Below are positions 45,331 through 53,512 of a stretch of 64,000 nt of DNA, piece by piece. Numbering within the stretch: position 1 is the stretch's first letter; every line of letters starts with the position of its first letter. The notes under the pieces were generated by a model, which saw only the letters and a program-made list of their open reading frames with translations, was not told the origin of the DNA and ran no database searches. The stretch is from Micavibrio sp. UBA1850 (GTDB taxonomy: Bacteria; Pseudomonadota; Alphaproteobacteria; Micavibrionales; Micavibrionaceae): assembly GCA_002338525.1 (NCBI GenBank), contig DDIM01000020.1:1-64000 (forward strand), in the 5' to 3' direction. Made by a program: the position numbers and the translations under genes.

Positions 45331-45358
45331 TGGTATTTTGTAAAAAATATAAATACCA
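45331..45358. repeat. Inverted repeat upstream of the CBS gene
   Basis: TGGTATTT and AAATACCA flank 12 AT-rich bases, 34-61 bases upstream of the CBS gene start. It could be an operator or a leader hairpin. Nothing else is identified in the 220 bases between the CBS gene and ygfA. Confidence 0.45.
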
Positions 45359-45517
45359 ATTTATGAAGCGGGAATATGCTCCTGTCTGTTTTATAATGCA
45401 ATAAAAAAAAACATTTTTTGTTAAGCCTTTAATACATAACAAATAATCGCGTTTTTAAGCCACGCATTATGAAACGCAACATGACAAAACGACAAATAGC
45501 GGAACGTTTGATTAGAC

Positions 45518-46114
45518 TTAATATGTTTGAGTCGGTGTCAGTATCACATCCAGTTTTTGGTCATGATCTTCTTTAGGTAGGGGAAAAAGGCAGATTTGTT
45601 GATCATAGGCGTATCCTACAGTCTTAATATCAATGCCTTCGGCTAAAAATTTATCAAGCGTAATATCATAGTGCCCCTGCCCATAGCCCAGGCGTGTTCC
45701 ATAACGGTCAAACGCAACTAACGGAAGGACTATAATATTGGGTATGATGGTATTGTCTTGTGTTTGTTTGGGCGCATATGTTCCAAAGCCACTTTTTTGT
45801 AGCGGCTCAACCCCATCCCATTTTACAAATTTTAGAGGCTCTAGGCGCTTTCCCGTCACAGGCAAGGCCACAGTGGCGCCCTTCTTTAAAAGTTTTTCAA
45901 TAAGGGGACTTGTGTCGATCTCACTTTTTATAGGCCAGTAAACGGAGATAACTTTACCTTTTATATCTTCAAACAATGATAAAAAACGTTGCGCGATTAA
46001 ATCCGGGTCGTCTGGGTTTTTTTCAAATGTATCGCGAAGCTTGAGAGCATCAGCACGAATTTTTTGTTTTTGTGACTTTCTGTCATGTTTAGGATCATCA
46101 TTTGAAAATGTCAT
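45518..46114 (-). CDS. ygfA: 5-formyltetrahydrofolate cyclo-ligase
   Basis: Converts 5-formyl-THF to 5,10-methenyl-THF with ATP. The 198-residue protein has the basic N-terminus (KSQKQKIRADALKLRD), VISVYWPIKSEIDTSPL, and the conserved block VLPLVAFDRYGTRLGYGQGHYD, with the G(M/Y)GxGxYD signature. It lies directly downstream of the 6S RNA candidate, the classical ssrS-ygfA arrangement. Confidence 0.95.
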   Translation of the reverse strand: MTFSNDDPKHDRKSQKQKIRADALKLRDTFEKNPDDPDLIAQRFLSLFEDIKGKVISVYWPIKSEIDTSPLIEKLLKKGATVALPVTGKRLEPLKFVKWDGVEPLQKSGFGTYAPKQTQDNTIIPNIIVLPLVAFDRYGTRLGYGQGHYDITLDKFLAEGIDIKTVGYAYDQQICLFPLPKEDHDQKLDVILTPTQTY

Positions 46115-46157
46115 TTTATCGTATCACTTCATATAATGAGCTAATGAAAATAAAAGT

Positions 46158-46320
46158 GCCACAGGAGCCGTGTAGTTAATCAATTCGCATGGGGCCCTGA
46201 AGTACAGGTGGGTGCCATAATGAAAGAGGAAGCAACAAAATACTTCACATCTCACAGGGACAGCTCCCTAGCGAAAAGCTATCGGCCGCTGGAATATGAA
46301 TCTATCACGAACTCCGTAGC
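46158..46320 (-). ncRNA. ssrS: Candidate 6S RNA
   Basis: 6S RNA mimics an open promoter and binds sigma-70 RNA polymerase. The call rests on place and shape: it lies between zapA and ygfA on their strand, where 6S RNA is usually found. On the minus strand GCTACGGAG (46320-46312) pairs with CTCCTGTGGC (46167-46158, one bulged T), closing a molecule of about 163 bases. Inner pairs include CCCTG with CAGGG. The exact ends are not certain. Confidence 0.7.
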
Positions 46321-46338
46321 AAGACACTATATAGAGCG

Positions 46339-46689
46339 TTATGCGGCCTCTTTCAAGCGATTTGCGATTTGTATTACGCGCTGATTTAAATGTTCTACAG
46401 CATTGCCAAGGGCTTCGCGATCCTCATCTGATATAGATTGCGCGTTGGATGATTCTGCACCTGTTGCATCAAGGCTTGCAAGCTTGTCTTTAACATCTTG
46501 CAATTCATCCGCCAATACAAGCGATGTCAGAACCAAAAGATGGGATTCTGTGGTTGCTGCGCCTGCAGAAGAGATGGCTCGCAATTGTGTGTTTATATAT
46601 TGGCCTAATTCAACAACGCGTTTTTCTTGGCCATCGTCACATGCGATACCATAGTTGCGTCCATTAATTGTTACTGTAACCTCAGCCAT
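46339..46689 (-). CDS. zapA: Cell division protein ZapA
   Basis: Crosslinks FtsZ filaments at midcell. The 116-residue protein begins AEVTVTINGRNYGIACDDGQE, the typical beta-strand N-terminus, then VVELGQYINTQLRAIS and a C-terminal coiled coil. It is followed by the 6S RNA candidate and ygfA, and preceded 14 bases upstream by a DUF4164 coiled-coil gene, a standard alphaproteobacterial arrangement. Confidence 0.92.
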   Translation of the reverse strand: MAEVTVTINGRNYGIACDDGQEKRVVELGQYINTQLRAISSAGAATTESHLLVLTSLVLADELQDVKDKLASLDATGAESSNAQSISDEDREALGNAVEHLNQRVIQIANRLKEAA

Positions 46690-46703
46690 TTTTTACTACC
46701 CTC

Positions 46704-46952
46704 TTATGCCTCAAGCATATCATTGATCTGTGATATCACCTGATCCAGTTTAGCCACTGTTTCTTGTTTATCAAAGTTGTTATTTTGTGACGCAGCTTGC
46801 TGTTCATTGAACATGTCTATTTGACGCGCCAAAACATCATTTGTGTTTTTTGCTTCCACAAATTGTTGGTGGCGACGTTCTATGACCTCTTCTAATGTAT
46901 CAAGTGATTGATCCAAAATGACGAGGGACTTTTTTACGTTCTCTAAACTCAT
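46704..46952 (-). CDS. Small coiled-coil protein (DUF4164-like)
   Basis: 82 residues, almost entirely coiled coil (LVILDQSLDTLEEVIERRH, LDQVISQINDMLEA). Proteins of this type precede zapA in many alphaproteobacteria and are thought to be division-associated, partly like ZapB; the function here is inferred from position. No other domain is visible. Confidence 0.78.
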   Translation of the reverse strand: MSLENVKKSLVILDQSLDTLEEVIERRHQQFVEAKNTNDVLARQIDMFNEQQAASQNNNFDKQETVAKLDQVISQINDMLEA

Positions 46953-47142
46953 TACGACCGTAAATCCTTATATTTCATAATCATTCATCTTTTTGATTAG
47001 CAGACTTCATTTACCATGGTCAAGATTGATTCTCATATGAGGAAAAATTAGCCACATCTATTGACCGAAACACGTGAAGAGTGCATTGTCGAGCCAGTTT
47101 GATCATCATTCATACCTATTGATATAAGGAACCTTTTATAAA

Positions 47143-49152
47143 ATGAGCGCACAAGCACAAACAGCATCAAAAGACACTCCCTCAACACAAACTTCAATGC
47201 AAACAATGGCCAATGCTATTCGCGCATTGTCAATGGACGCGGTTCAGCAAGCAAACTCCGGTCACCCCGGCATGCCAATGGGTATGGCTGATGTTGCGAC
47301 AGTTCTTTATTCAAAGTTTTTGAAGTTCAATCCTAAAGATCCACACTGGGCAGATCGCGACCGTTTTATATTGTCTGGCGGGCATGGCTCAATGCTGTTG
47401 TATTCTCTAAATTACCTAACAGGGTATGAAGAGATGACAATTGAAGAGATTAAAAACTTCCGTCAGCTACACAGTAAAACACCCGGCCACCCTGAAATTG
47501 ATGTTGATTGCGGTATCGAAATGACAACAGGCCCACTGGGACAGGGTATTTCTACGGCCCCTGGGTTTGCATTGGCTGAAAGAATGTTGAACGCGACATA
47601 CGGTGATGACATTGTCGACCACTATACATATGTGATGTGTGGGGATGGTGATTTGCAAGAAGGTGTTTCACATGAGGCTGGTGCATTTGCAGGACATCAA
47701 AAATTATCAAAGCTCATCGTATTATATGATGACAATGACATTACGATTGATGGATCGACGGACATTTCCTTTAGTGAAGATGTGTGCAAACGTTATGAGG
47801 CTTATGGCTGGGACACACAAAAAGTTGATGGTCATGATATGGAGGCCGTTGAAAGGGCCATTGCCCATGCCAAAACTACAAACACGCCAAGCTTGATTGC
47901 GTGTAAAACAAAAATTGGTTTTGGTGCTCCCACTAAACAAGGGACAGCGGCATGTCACGGCGCACCTTTAGGAGCAGAAGAAATTGAAGGCGCACGTAAG
48001 AACCTCGGATGGTCACATGCACCGTTTGAAATCCCTGAGGATGTTTTATCTGCGTGGCGTGCATTAGGTACGGCTAACATGGACGAATACAATGCCTGGA
48101 CGAAGCGTACAGAAAATGCGACTGAGTTTAAAAGACAGATAGCCGGTCTTGATCAGGCTGTTCTTGAGAGCAAAATACAGGAAGCAAAAACATATTTTGA
48201 CACTGAAAAGCCAGCTAAGGCAACACGCCAAACATCTGGAATTGTGCTTGAACATTTGATCCCTGCCCTGCCTTCTATGGTTGGCGGGTCTGCAGATTTA
48301 ACAGGTTCGAACAATACAATTGTTAAAGACTACGAAGACGGTGTACAAGCGCGTAATGGCTATAAAGGCCAATACATCTACTATGGTGTGCGTGAACATG
48401 GGATGGCTGCGATTATGAACGGCATGGCATTGCATGGCGGTATTACCCCCTACTCTGGAACATTTTTACAATTTGCTGACTATTCTCGTCCAGCAATTCG
48501 CTTAGGCGCACTTATGGGTACGCAAGTGGTTCACGTTATGACCCACGATTCAATCGGACTTGGTGAAGATGGTCCAACGCACCAGCCTGTTGAACATCTG
48601 GCAGCGCTTCGCGCAATCCCGAATTGTTATGTTTACCGTCCATGTGACGGTGTGGAAACGGCAGAATGCTGGGAGCTTGCCTTGAAAAACACAAATGCCC
48701 CGTCAATTATGGCGCTAACACGTCAGGGTTTGCCAACGCTTGCACCGGCAAACGACAGTAATGCCTCTTCCAAAGGCGCATATATTCTGGCTGAAAATGA
48801 TGATAGCCCGCAGGTTACGCTATTTGCGTCAGGCTCAGAAGTGTCGATTGCAAAAGAGGCTTATGACCAGCTTGTTAGCGAGGGCGTCACTGTACGCTTG
48901 GTCTCTGTGCCATGTATGGATTTATTTTGGGAACAAGATGCAAGCTACATTGAAAGCTTAATATGTAATGACAGCGTAAAAGTTGCTGTTGAGGCGGCAG
49001 TTCGTCAAAGCTGGGACCGTATGATTGGCGCTCATGGTGCCTTCATAGGTATGAGCGGATTTGGGGACTCCGCGCCTGCTAAAGACCTTTACAACCATTT
49101 CGGTATTACGTCTGATGCCGTTGTAAAAGCAGCTAAGGCGAAACTAAAATAA
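47143..49152 (+). CDS. tkt: Transketolase
   Basis: Thiamine-diphosphate enzyme of the pentose phosphate and Calvin-type sugar shuffles. The 669-residue protein has ANSGHPGMPMGMADV, the ThDP motif GDGDLQEGVSHEA to YDDNDITIDG, and the pyrimidine domain with YYGVREHGMAAIMNG and DSIGLGEDGPTHQPVE. AAGGAA precedes the ATG. The 190-base leader between it and DUF4164 holds only a weak promoter-like pair (TTGACC at 47061, CATTGT at 47084). tkt, gap and fba form a carbon-metabolism group. Confidence 0.98.
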   Translation: MSAQAQTASKDTPSTQTSMQTMANAIRALSMDAVQQANSGHPGMPMGMADVATVLYSKFLKFNPKDPHWADRDRFILSGGHGSMLLYSLNYLTGYEEMTIEEIKNFRQLHSKTPGHPEIDVDCGIEMTTGPLGQGISTAPGFALAERMLNATYGDDIVDHYTYVMCGDGDLQEGVSHEAGAFAGHQKLSKLIVLYDDNDITIDGSTDISFSEDVCKRYEAYGWDTQKVDGHDMEAVERAIAHAKTTNTPSLIACKTKIGFGAPTKQGTAACHGAPLGAEEIEGARKNLGWSHAPFEIPEDVLSAWRALGTANMDEYNAWTKRTENATEFKRQIAGLDQAVLESKIQEAKTYFDTEKPAKATRQTSGIVLEHLIPALPSMVGGSADLTGSNNTIVKDYEDGVQARNGYKGQYIYYGVREHGMAAIMNGMALHGGITPYSGTFLQFADYSRPAIRLGALMGTQVVHVMTHDSIGLGEDGPTHQPVEHLAALRAIPNCYVYRPCDGVETAECWELALKNTNAPSIMALTRQGLPTLAPANDSNASSKGAYILAENDDSPQVTLFASGSEVSIAKEAYDQLVSEGVTVRLVSVPCMDLFWEQDASYIESLICNDSVKVAVEAAVRQSWDRMIGAHGAFIGMSGFGDSAPAKDLYNHFGITSDAVVKAAKAKLK

Positions 49153-49176
49153 TATTATAAAATATATACAAGCAAC

Positions 49177-49205
49177 AAAGCAGAGGTGTTTTCCTCTGCT
49201 TTTTT
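49177..49205 (+). terminator. Terminator after tkt
   Basis: AAAGCAGAGG pairs with CCTCTGCTTT around six bases and is followed by T. It separates tkt from gap. Confidence 0.9.
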
Positions 49206-49284
49206 GTACCCCTCTAGTTTTTGCCTATACATATCTCCCATGTGCTTTATATTATGTTGTGAAAACATAAAAGGAGTTTCTAAC

Positions 49285-50295
49285 ATGACAATAAGAGTTG
49301 GTATTAACGGGTTTGGTCGCATTGGACGTAATGTATTACGAGCATTATTTGAATCGGGACGCACAGATATAGAAGTCGTTGCGATTAACGACCTTGCGCC
49401 TTTGGCGACGAATAAACACCTACTTAAATATGATACAGTTCACAGCACGTTTCCGTTTGATGTCGAAACGGTTGACGAGGATACAATCATTGTTGATGGT
49501 AAGAAGATAGATGTTGTGCAAGAGCGTGACCCAACTAATTTGCCATGGGGCAAGATGAATGTTGATATTGTTTTTGAATGCACAGGCATATTCACATCAC
49601 ATGAAAGGGCGTCAATGCACATTGAGGCCGGCGCGAAAAAAGTTCTAATCTCTGCACCAAGTGGAGATGCTGACATCATGGTTGTGTACGGGGTGAATTG
49701 TGACAACATTACATCGGATCATAAAATTGTTTCAAATGCATCATGCACCACAAACTGTTTGGCGCCCGTAGCCAAAGCGTTGAACGATGCCATCGGAATT
49801 CAAAACGGTTTCATGACAACTATACATTCATATACAGGTGATCAGCGCATCGTTGACACGGCGCATAACGACCTTCACCGCGCACGCGCCGCAGCATGCA
49901 ACATGATTCCAACTTCAACAGGTGCTGCAAAGGCAGTTGGTAAAGTTTTACCAGAGCTCAACGGCAAGCTTGATGGCGTGTCTATGCGTGTCCCTACACC
50001 GAATGTATCTGTTGTTGATTTTAAATTTACGGCTTCAAAAAACACAACTGTTGAAGAGGTTAACAAGGCGATTGTTGATGCGGCAAATGGCTCATTAAAA
50101 GGTGTCTTAGGAACATATGACGAGCCACTTGTATCAAGTGATTTCAATCATAATCCATTGTCTTCAATTTTTGCGGTTAACGAAACTAAGGTTTTGGATG
50201 ATACACTTGTGCGTGTTATGAGTTGGTATGACAACGAATGGGGTTTTTCAAACCGCATGCTAGATACTGCCGTTAAAATGCATAAATCTGGTTAA
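49285..50295 (+). CDS. gap: Glyceraldehyde-3-phosphate dehydrogenase, type I
   Basis: Oxidises glyceraldehyde 3-phosphate with NAD. The ATG at 49285 follows AAAGGAG and gives 336 residues starting TIRVGINGFGRIGRNVLRA; the open frame back to 49186 runs through the tkt terminator and is rejected. The active site SNASCTTNC has C154, and the end WYDNEWGFSNRMLDT is conserved. pgk is not adjacent. Confidence 0.98.
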   Translation: MTIRVGINGFGRIGRNVLRALFESGRTDIEVVAINDLAPLATNKHLLKYDTVHSTFPFDVETVDEDTIIVDGKKIDVVQERDPTNLPWGKMNVDIVFECTGIFTSHERASMHIEAGAKKVLISAPSGDADIMVVYGVNCDNITSDHKIVSNASCTTNCLAPVAKALNDAIGIQNGFMTTIHSYTGDQRIVDTAHNDLHRARAAACNMIPTSTGAAKAVGKVLPELNGKLDGVSMRVPTPNVSVVDFKFTASKNTTVEEVNKAIVDAANGSLKGVLGTYDEPLVSSDFNHNPLSSIFAVNETKVLDDTLVRVMSWYDNEWGFSNRMLDTAVKMHKSG

Positions 50296-50347
50296 ATAGC
50301 AGCCAGTTAACATAAGACTTGATCTTTTTGATTAATATATAGTATCT

Positions 50348-50376
50348 TTCAGCCCTTAATTGAGGGCTGAATTTTT
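50348..50376 (+). terminator. Terminator after gap, ending at the next start codon
   Basis: TTCAGCCCT pairs with AGGGCTGAA around six bases, followed by five T. The ATG at 50377 of the next gene begins one base after the T run, so this hairpin would also lie in that gene's leader. Confidence 0.85.
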
Positions 50377-51843
50377 ATGATTTCCTTTCCAGGCTACAGA
50401 AATAGCGAACTAAACATGCTTGCGCATCTCAAGTTTGAAGATGGCGATTATATTATTGAGCCTAATTTGAAACATATTAGCCTCAATGGCCTATGTCACG
50501 CTATCTCAGGCAATGTTGACCCCCGCCTTAGTATTGAAAAGCAGATCCCTGGTCTGCCAAATGGAATAGCGAAAAGCTTTTTGGACTCAGACACTCGCCT
50601 TGTTGTTACGACACCAAAAATATTGTCAAAAAGGCTTATGGCTTTTAAAAAAGAGAAATTAGCAGCTTACAAGGCGATGGGCATACCTGCCGATGATAAA
50701 GGCTTGGTTTCTGAACTTGTTTCGATGGATAAATTTATAATAACCTGTCTCAATGATACCTCGCTGGGAAGTTTTTATCCGCAAGGCCAATTTATAAACG
50801 AGTTATACGGAGGCTACCCCGTAATTACTATCTATGATTTGAAAAGATCTAGCGGTAATCGTTATGATGATCTGATTGATATAGCCTCAACCCTGCAGCA
50901 TGAAATTGGGCATGCAATTGATTGGCATAACGGTAAAAAGAATCTGTTTGCCTCAAATGAATCAAATTTTCGGCGTGTGTTTAATCAGAACTTTCTCCCT
51001 CAAATACCAAAAGACACTGATTTATACTATGCGTTGGATAGACCCATACAAGAGCATTTTCAACTTTATGATGAGAAAGATAAACCATGTGAGCTTGTTG
51101 CGGAAATTGCGGCTAAATATTCTCATCTATACAACATGCACCCACAAATTGCCGAAGCAAGATTATCGACTGACTACCCCTATATCTGGAACGAAGTAAA
51201 AACGATAATTCCACAAATTGAAAGCGGCTTATTGACGCAAGGATACAATCGCAACGCACGCCCGCTATTGGCGACACCCTCTCTTTATTTTTTAAATGAT
51301 CGCCATGTTTCATATCCAAATGAGAACGGTGATGTATATCTTGCGGCACATGGTTTGTCACAAAATGAAAAGAACAGCCTTAAGAAAGCGCTGTTCGAGC
51401 ATCATATTTTTGCAACAGAAAAAGACGCCTTTGACTGTAATTGGCTGATCATAAAAAAACAAGATTTAGGCAAGCTAGCGGCTTTGAAGCTTGATATTCC
51501 AAACTATATCGACATGCAATATGTAGATCATATAAAATCTCAAGCGTTTTTAGACATCTTTGAGGCTGAGCAAAACCGCATAAAAACACTCCTTAAAAAA
51601 CATAATGTAGAGGGTCATTTAGGGTTTGATGGATCTTTAGTGTTAGACATGCCGCACGCGCACGACCCTCGTTCTGGCCTGTCATATATGGAGGTCAACG
51701 GATTTAGATTTGATGAAGAGTTTGAGATCACAAGCTCATCACCTGATAGAAAATCATATGCTGTTCCGTACAACTTGCTACCTGATTTGTACAAACCTAA
51801 TTTGCGCGCTGATAAAAATGGGCCGTGTGCTCCGTCATTCTAA
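50377..51843 (+). CDS. Putative zinc metallopeptidase, lethal-factor-like
   Basis: 488 residues with no signal peptide or membrane helix. A zinc-peptidase motif HEIGHAIDWH is near residues 174-183, and an Glu-rich helix CELVAEIAAKYSHLY follows about 60 residues later, which fits the third ligand of gluzincins; this layout resembles the anthrax lethal factor-type peptidase fold. Sequence before and after matches nothing I know. Two ATGs are possible: 50377, at the end of the gap terminator, and 50416. The gene lies between gap and fba and has no obvious delivery or immunity partner. Host housekeeping or effector roles are both open. Confidence 0.65.
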   Translation: MISFPGYRNSELNMLAHLKFEDGDYIIEPNLKHISLNGLCHAISGNVDPRLSIEKQIPGLPNGIAKSFLDSDTRLVVTTPKILSKRLMAFKKEKLAAYKAMGIPADDKGLVSELVSMDKFIITCLNDTSLGSFYPQGQFINELYGGYPVITIYDLKRSSGNRYDDLIDIASTLQHEIGHAIDWHNGKKNLFASNESNFRRVFNQNFLPQIPKDTDLYYALDRPIQEHFQLYDEKDKPCELVAEIAAKYSHLYNMHPQIAEARLSTDYPYIWNEVKTIIPQIESGLLTQGYNRNARPLLATPSLYFLNDRHVSYPNENGDVYLAAHGLSQNEKNSLKKALFEHHIFATEKDAFDCNWLIIKKQDLGKLAALKLDIPNYIDMQYVDHIKSQAFLDIFEAEQNRIKTLLKKHNVEGHLGFDGSLVLDMPHAHDPRSGLSYMEVNGFRFDEEFEITSSSPDRKSYAVPYNLLPDLYKPNLRADKNGPCAPSF

Positions 51844-51862
51844 GTCAATTTAAAAACGCCCG

Positions 51863-51902
51863 CGTGAATACGTGAATGCGTAAATACGTGAATGCGTGAA
51901 TG
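51863..51902. repeat. Five tandem copies of an 8-base unit (CGTGAATR)
   Basis: CGTGAATA, CGTGAATG, CGTAAATA, CGTGAATG, CGTGAATG in direct tandem. It lies between the metallopeptidase stop and the fba promoter, ending 15 bases before the -35 region, and could be a binding array or a slippage-prone tract. Confidence 0.8.
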
Positions 51903-51917
51903 GTTTGCGTTCTCATA

Positions 51918-51944
51918 TTGAAGTCTCTGTAACTTGTCTATAAT
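51918..51944 (+). promoter_or_regulatory. Putative fba promoter
   Basis: A perfect TATAAT at 51939-51944 with TTGAAG 15 bases upstream (51918-51923), a short spacer. It is 31 bases before the ATG at 51976. Confidence 0.5.
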
Positions 51945-51975
51945 CTTAAGATTAGATTTTAAAGGAGATTTAATA

Positions 51976-53037
51976 ATGACAAAGTTAAAACCCGGTGTTG
52001 TCTGGGGTGATGATTACTTAACACTCGTAAAAGCATGTAAAGATGGCGGTTACGCGCTTCCCGCTGTAAACGTTATTGGCACAAACACCATCAATGCCGT
52101 TATGGAATCCGCCGCTAAGAATAAGTCTGATGTTGTCATTCAGCTCTCCAATGGTGGGGCGCAATTTTATGCCGGAAAAGGCATGGAAGATAGTTTGCAA
52201 GCCAAAATCCTAGGTGCGGTCTCAGCCGCTCAACACGTTCATTTATTGGCAAAGCATTATGGCATATGCGTGATTTTGCATACGGATCATGCTAATAAAC
52301 CACTGATCCCATGGGTTGATGGTATGATTGATCACAGCGAGCAATCAATGAAGGATAACGGACGCCCCCTCTTCTCATCTCACATGTTGGATTTATCAGC
52401 AGAAGATATCGAGTTTAACATTTCAGAATCAGAGCGCGTATTGAAGCGTTTGGCGCCTTTAGGCATGAGTATAGAAATTGAACTTGGTGTTACTGGCGGT
52501 GAAGAAGATGGCGTTGGCTCTGACGATATAGACAATGACAAGCTCTATACACAGCCAAGCGATTGTCTTATGGCTTATGAGCGCCTCTCGAAAATCGGTC
52601 ACTTTTCTTTGGCTGCATCATTTGGGAATGTGCATGGTGTTTATAAACCTGGTAATGTTCAGTTACGTCCAGAGATTTTGAAAAACTCTCAAGCCCTCGT
52701 TCAGGAAACGTGTAAAACAGATCATAACCCGCTCGACCTTGTGTTTCATGGTGGATCAGGCTCAGAAAAAGCCAAAATAGACGAATCACTGGATTATGGT
52801 GTGTTTAAAATGAATATCGACACAGACACACAATTTGCGTTTGCCAAAGGTGTCGGCGATTATGTTGATGCGCATGCCAAGGCGTTTAAGCATCAAATTG
52901 ATCCTGAAGATGGCACACCTTATAAGAAGCAATACGACCCAAGGTCATGGCTTCGTAAGGGTGAAGAAAGCTTTATTATTCGCCTTGATGAGGCCTTCAG
53001 AGACCTTAAGTCAATTGGCAAAACTATAGCTGAGTAG
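51976..53037 (+). CDS. fbaA: Fructose-bisphosphate aldolase, class II (type A)
   Basis: Zinc aldolase of glycolysis and gluconeogenesis. The ATG at 51976 after AAAGGAG gives 353 residues. Metal and active-site motifs are ILHTDHANKPLIPW, EIELGVTGGEEDGV and VFHGGSGSEK, then KMNIDTDTQFAFAKG. The sequence is closest in pattern to the E. coli FbaA type, including LFSSHMLDLS and ASFGNVHGVYKPGNV. The frame back to 51934 is rejected. A terminator is not obvious downstream. Confidence 0.97.
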   Translation: MTKLKPGVVWGDDYLTLVKACKDGGYALPAVNVIGTNTINAVMESAAKNKSDVVIQLSNGGAQFYAGKGMEDSLQAKILGAVSAAQHVHLLAKHYGICVILHTDHANKPLIPWVDGMIDHSEQSMKDNGRPLFSSHMLDLSAEDIEFNISESERVLKRLAPLGMSIEIELGVTGGEEDGVGSDDIDNDKLYTQPSDCLMAYERLSKIGHFSLAASFGNVHGVYKPGNVQLRPEILKNSQALVQETCKTDHNPLDLVFHGGSGSEKAKIDESLDYGVFKMNIDTDTQFAFAKGVGDYVDAHAKAFKHQIDPEDGTPYKKQYDPRSWLRKGEESFIIRLDEAFRDLKSIGKTIAE

Positions 53038-53056
53038 TTGTTAACGCTGCGGGCTT

Positions 53057-53072
53057 TTATAGCCGGCTATAA
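53057..53072. repeat. 16-base perfect palindrome upstream of rpmE
   Basis: TTATAGCC-GGCTATAA. It lies 20 bases after fba and 91 bases before rpmE. As RNA it can only make a 6-base stem with a CCGG loop and a weak T-rich tail, so an operator is at least as likely as a terminator. Confidence 0.6.
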
Positions 53073-53163
53073 TATTTTAAATAAAGTGCTTGATTTTCTG
53101 CGCTATAGTGCGTAAAAAGCAGATCAGAATTACGAATATATATAGGTTTACGGAGATTCACCC

Positions 53164-53400
53164 ATGAAAACAGATACACACCCACAGTACCACACAATCA
53201 ATGTTGTGATGACAGACGGTACCGAGTACCAGACAAAATCAACATGGGGTAAAGAAGGCGACACAATGCGTTTGGACGTAGACTGTAAGTCACACCCTGC
53301 TTGGAACGGTGGCGCAACTAAGATTGTTGAAAAAGGTCAGCTTTCTAAGTTCGAGAACAAGTACGGTTCTTTCCTATCAGGTACAACATCTAAAAAATAA
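53164..53400 (+). CDS. rpmE: 50S ribosomal protein L31
   Basis: 78 residues starting KTDTHPQYHTINVVMTDG and containing TKSTWGKEGD and SHPAWNGG. The four zinc-binding Cys of E. coli L31 are absent (one Cys remains), which is the normal form in many alphaproteobacteria. ACGGAG lies upstream of the ATG. A strong terminator follows. Confidence 0.95.
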   Translation: MKTDTHPQYHTINVVMTDGTEYQTKSTWGKEGDTMRLDVDCKSHPAWNGGATKIVEKGQLSKFENKYGSFLSGTTSKK

Positions 53401-53452
53401 TAAATTTGAAGGGCTTAAGCCTTCCTATTAGTTTTTTAGTTTACCAAAAAAT

Positions 53453-53477
53453 AAAGCGGCCTTTCGGTCGCTTTTTT
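53453..53477 (+). terminator. Bidirectional terminator between rpmE and valS
   Basis: AAAGCGGCC pairs with GGTCGCTTT around TTTC, with a T run on the plus side and a T-rich run on the minus side (complement of the A-rich upstream). It can end both rpmE and valS transcripts. Confidence 0.9.
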
Positions 53478-53512
53478 GTTTTATAGCTATATATTTGAAA
53501 AAAAGCTTGAGG

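Noticed and set aside
49186..49284. Longer start for gap
   Set aside because: The extension runs through the tkt terminator; the ATG at 49285 has a strong ribosome site and the conserved N-terminus.
51863..51902. CRISPR array
   Set aside because: The repeats are 8 bases long, directly joined and have no spacers.
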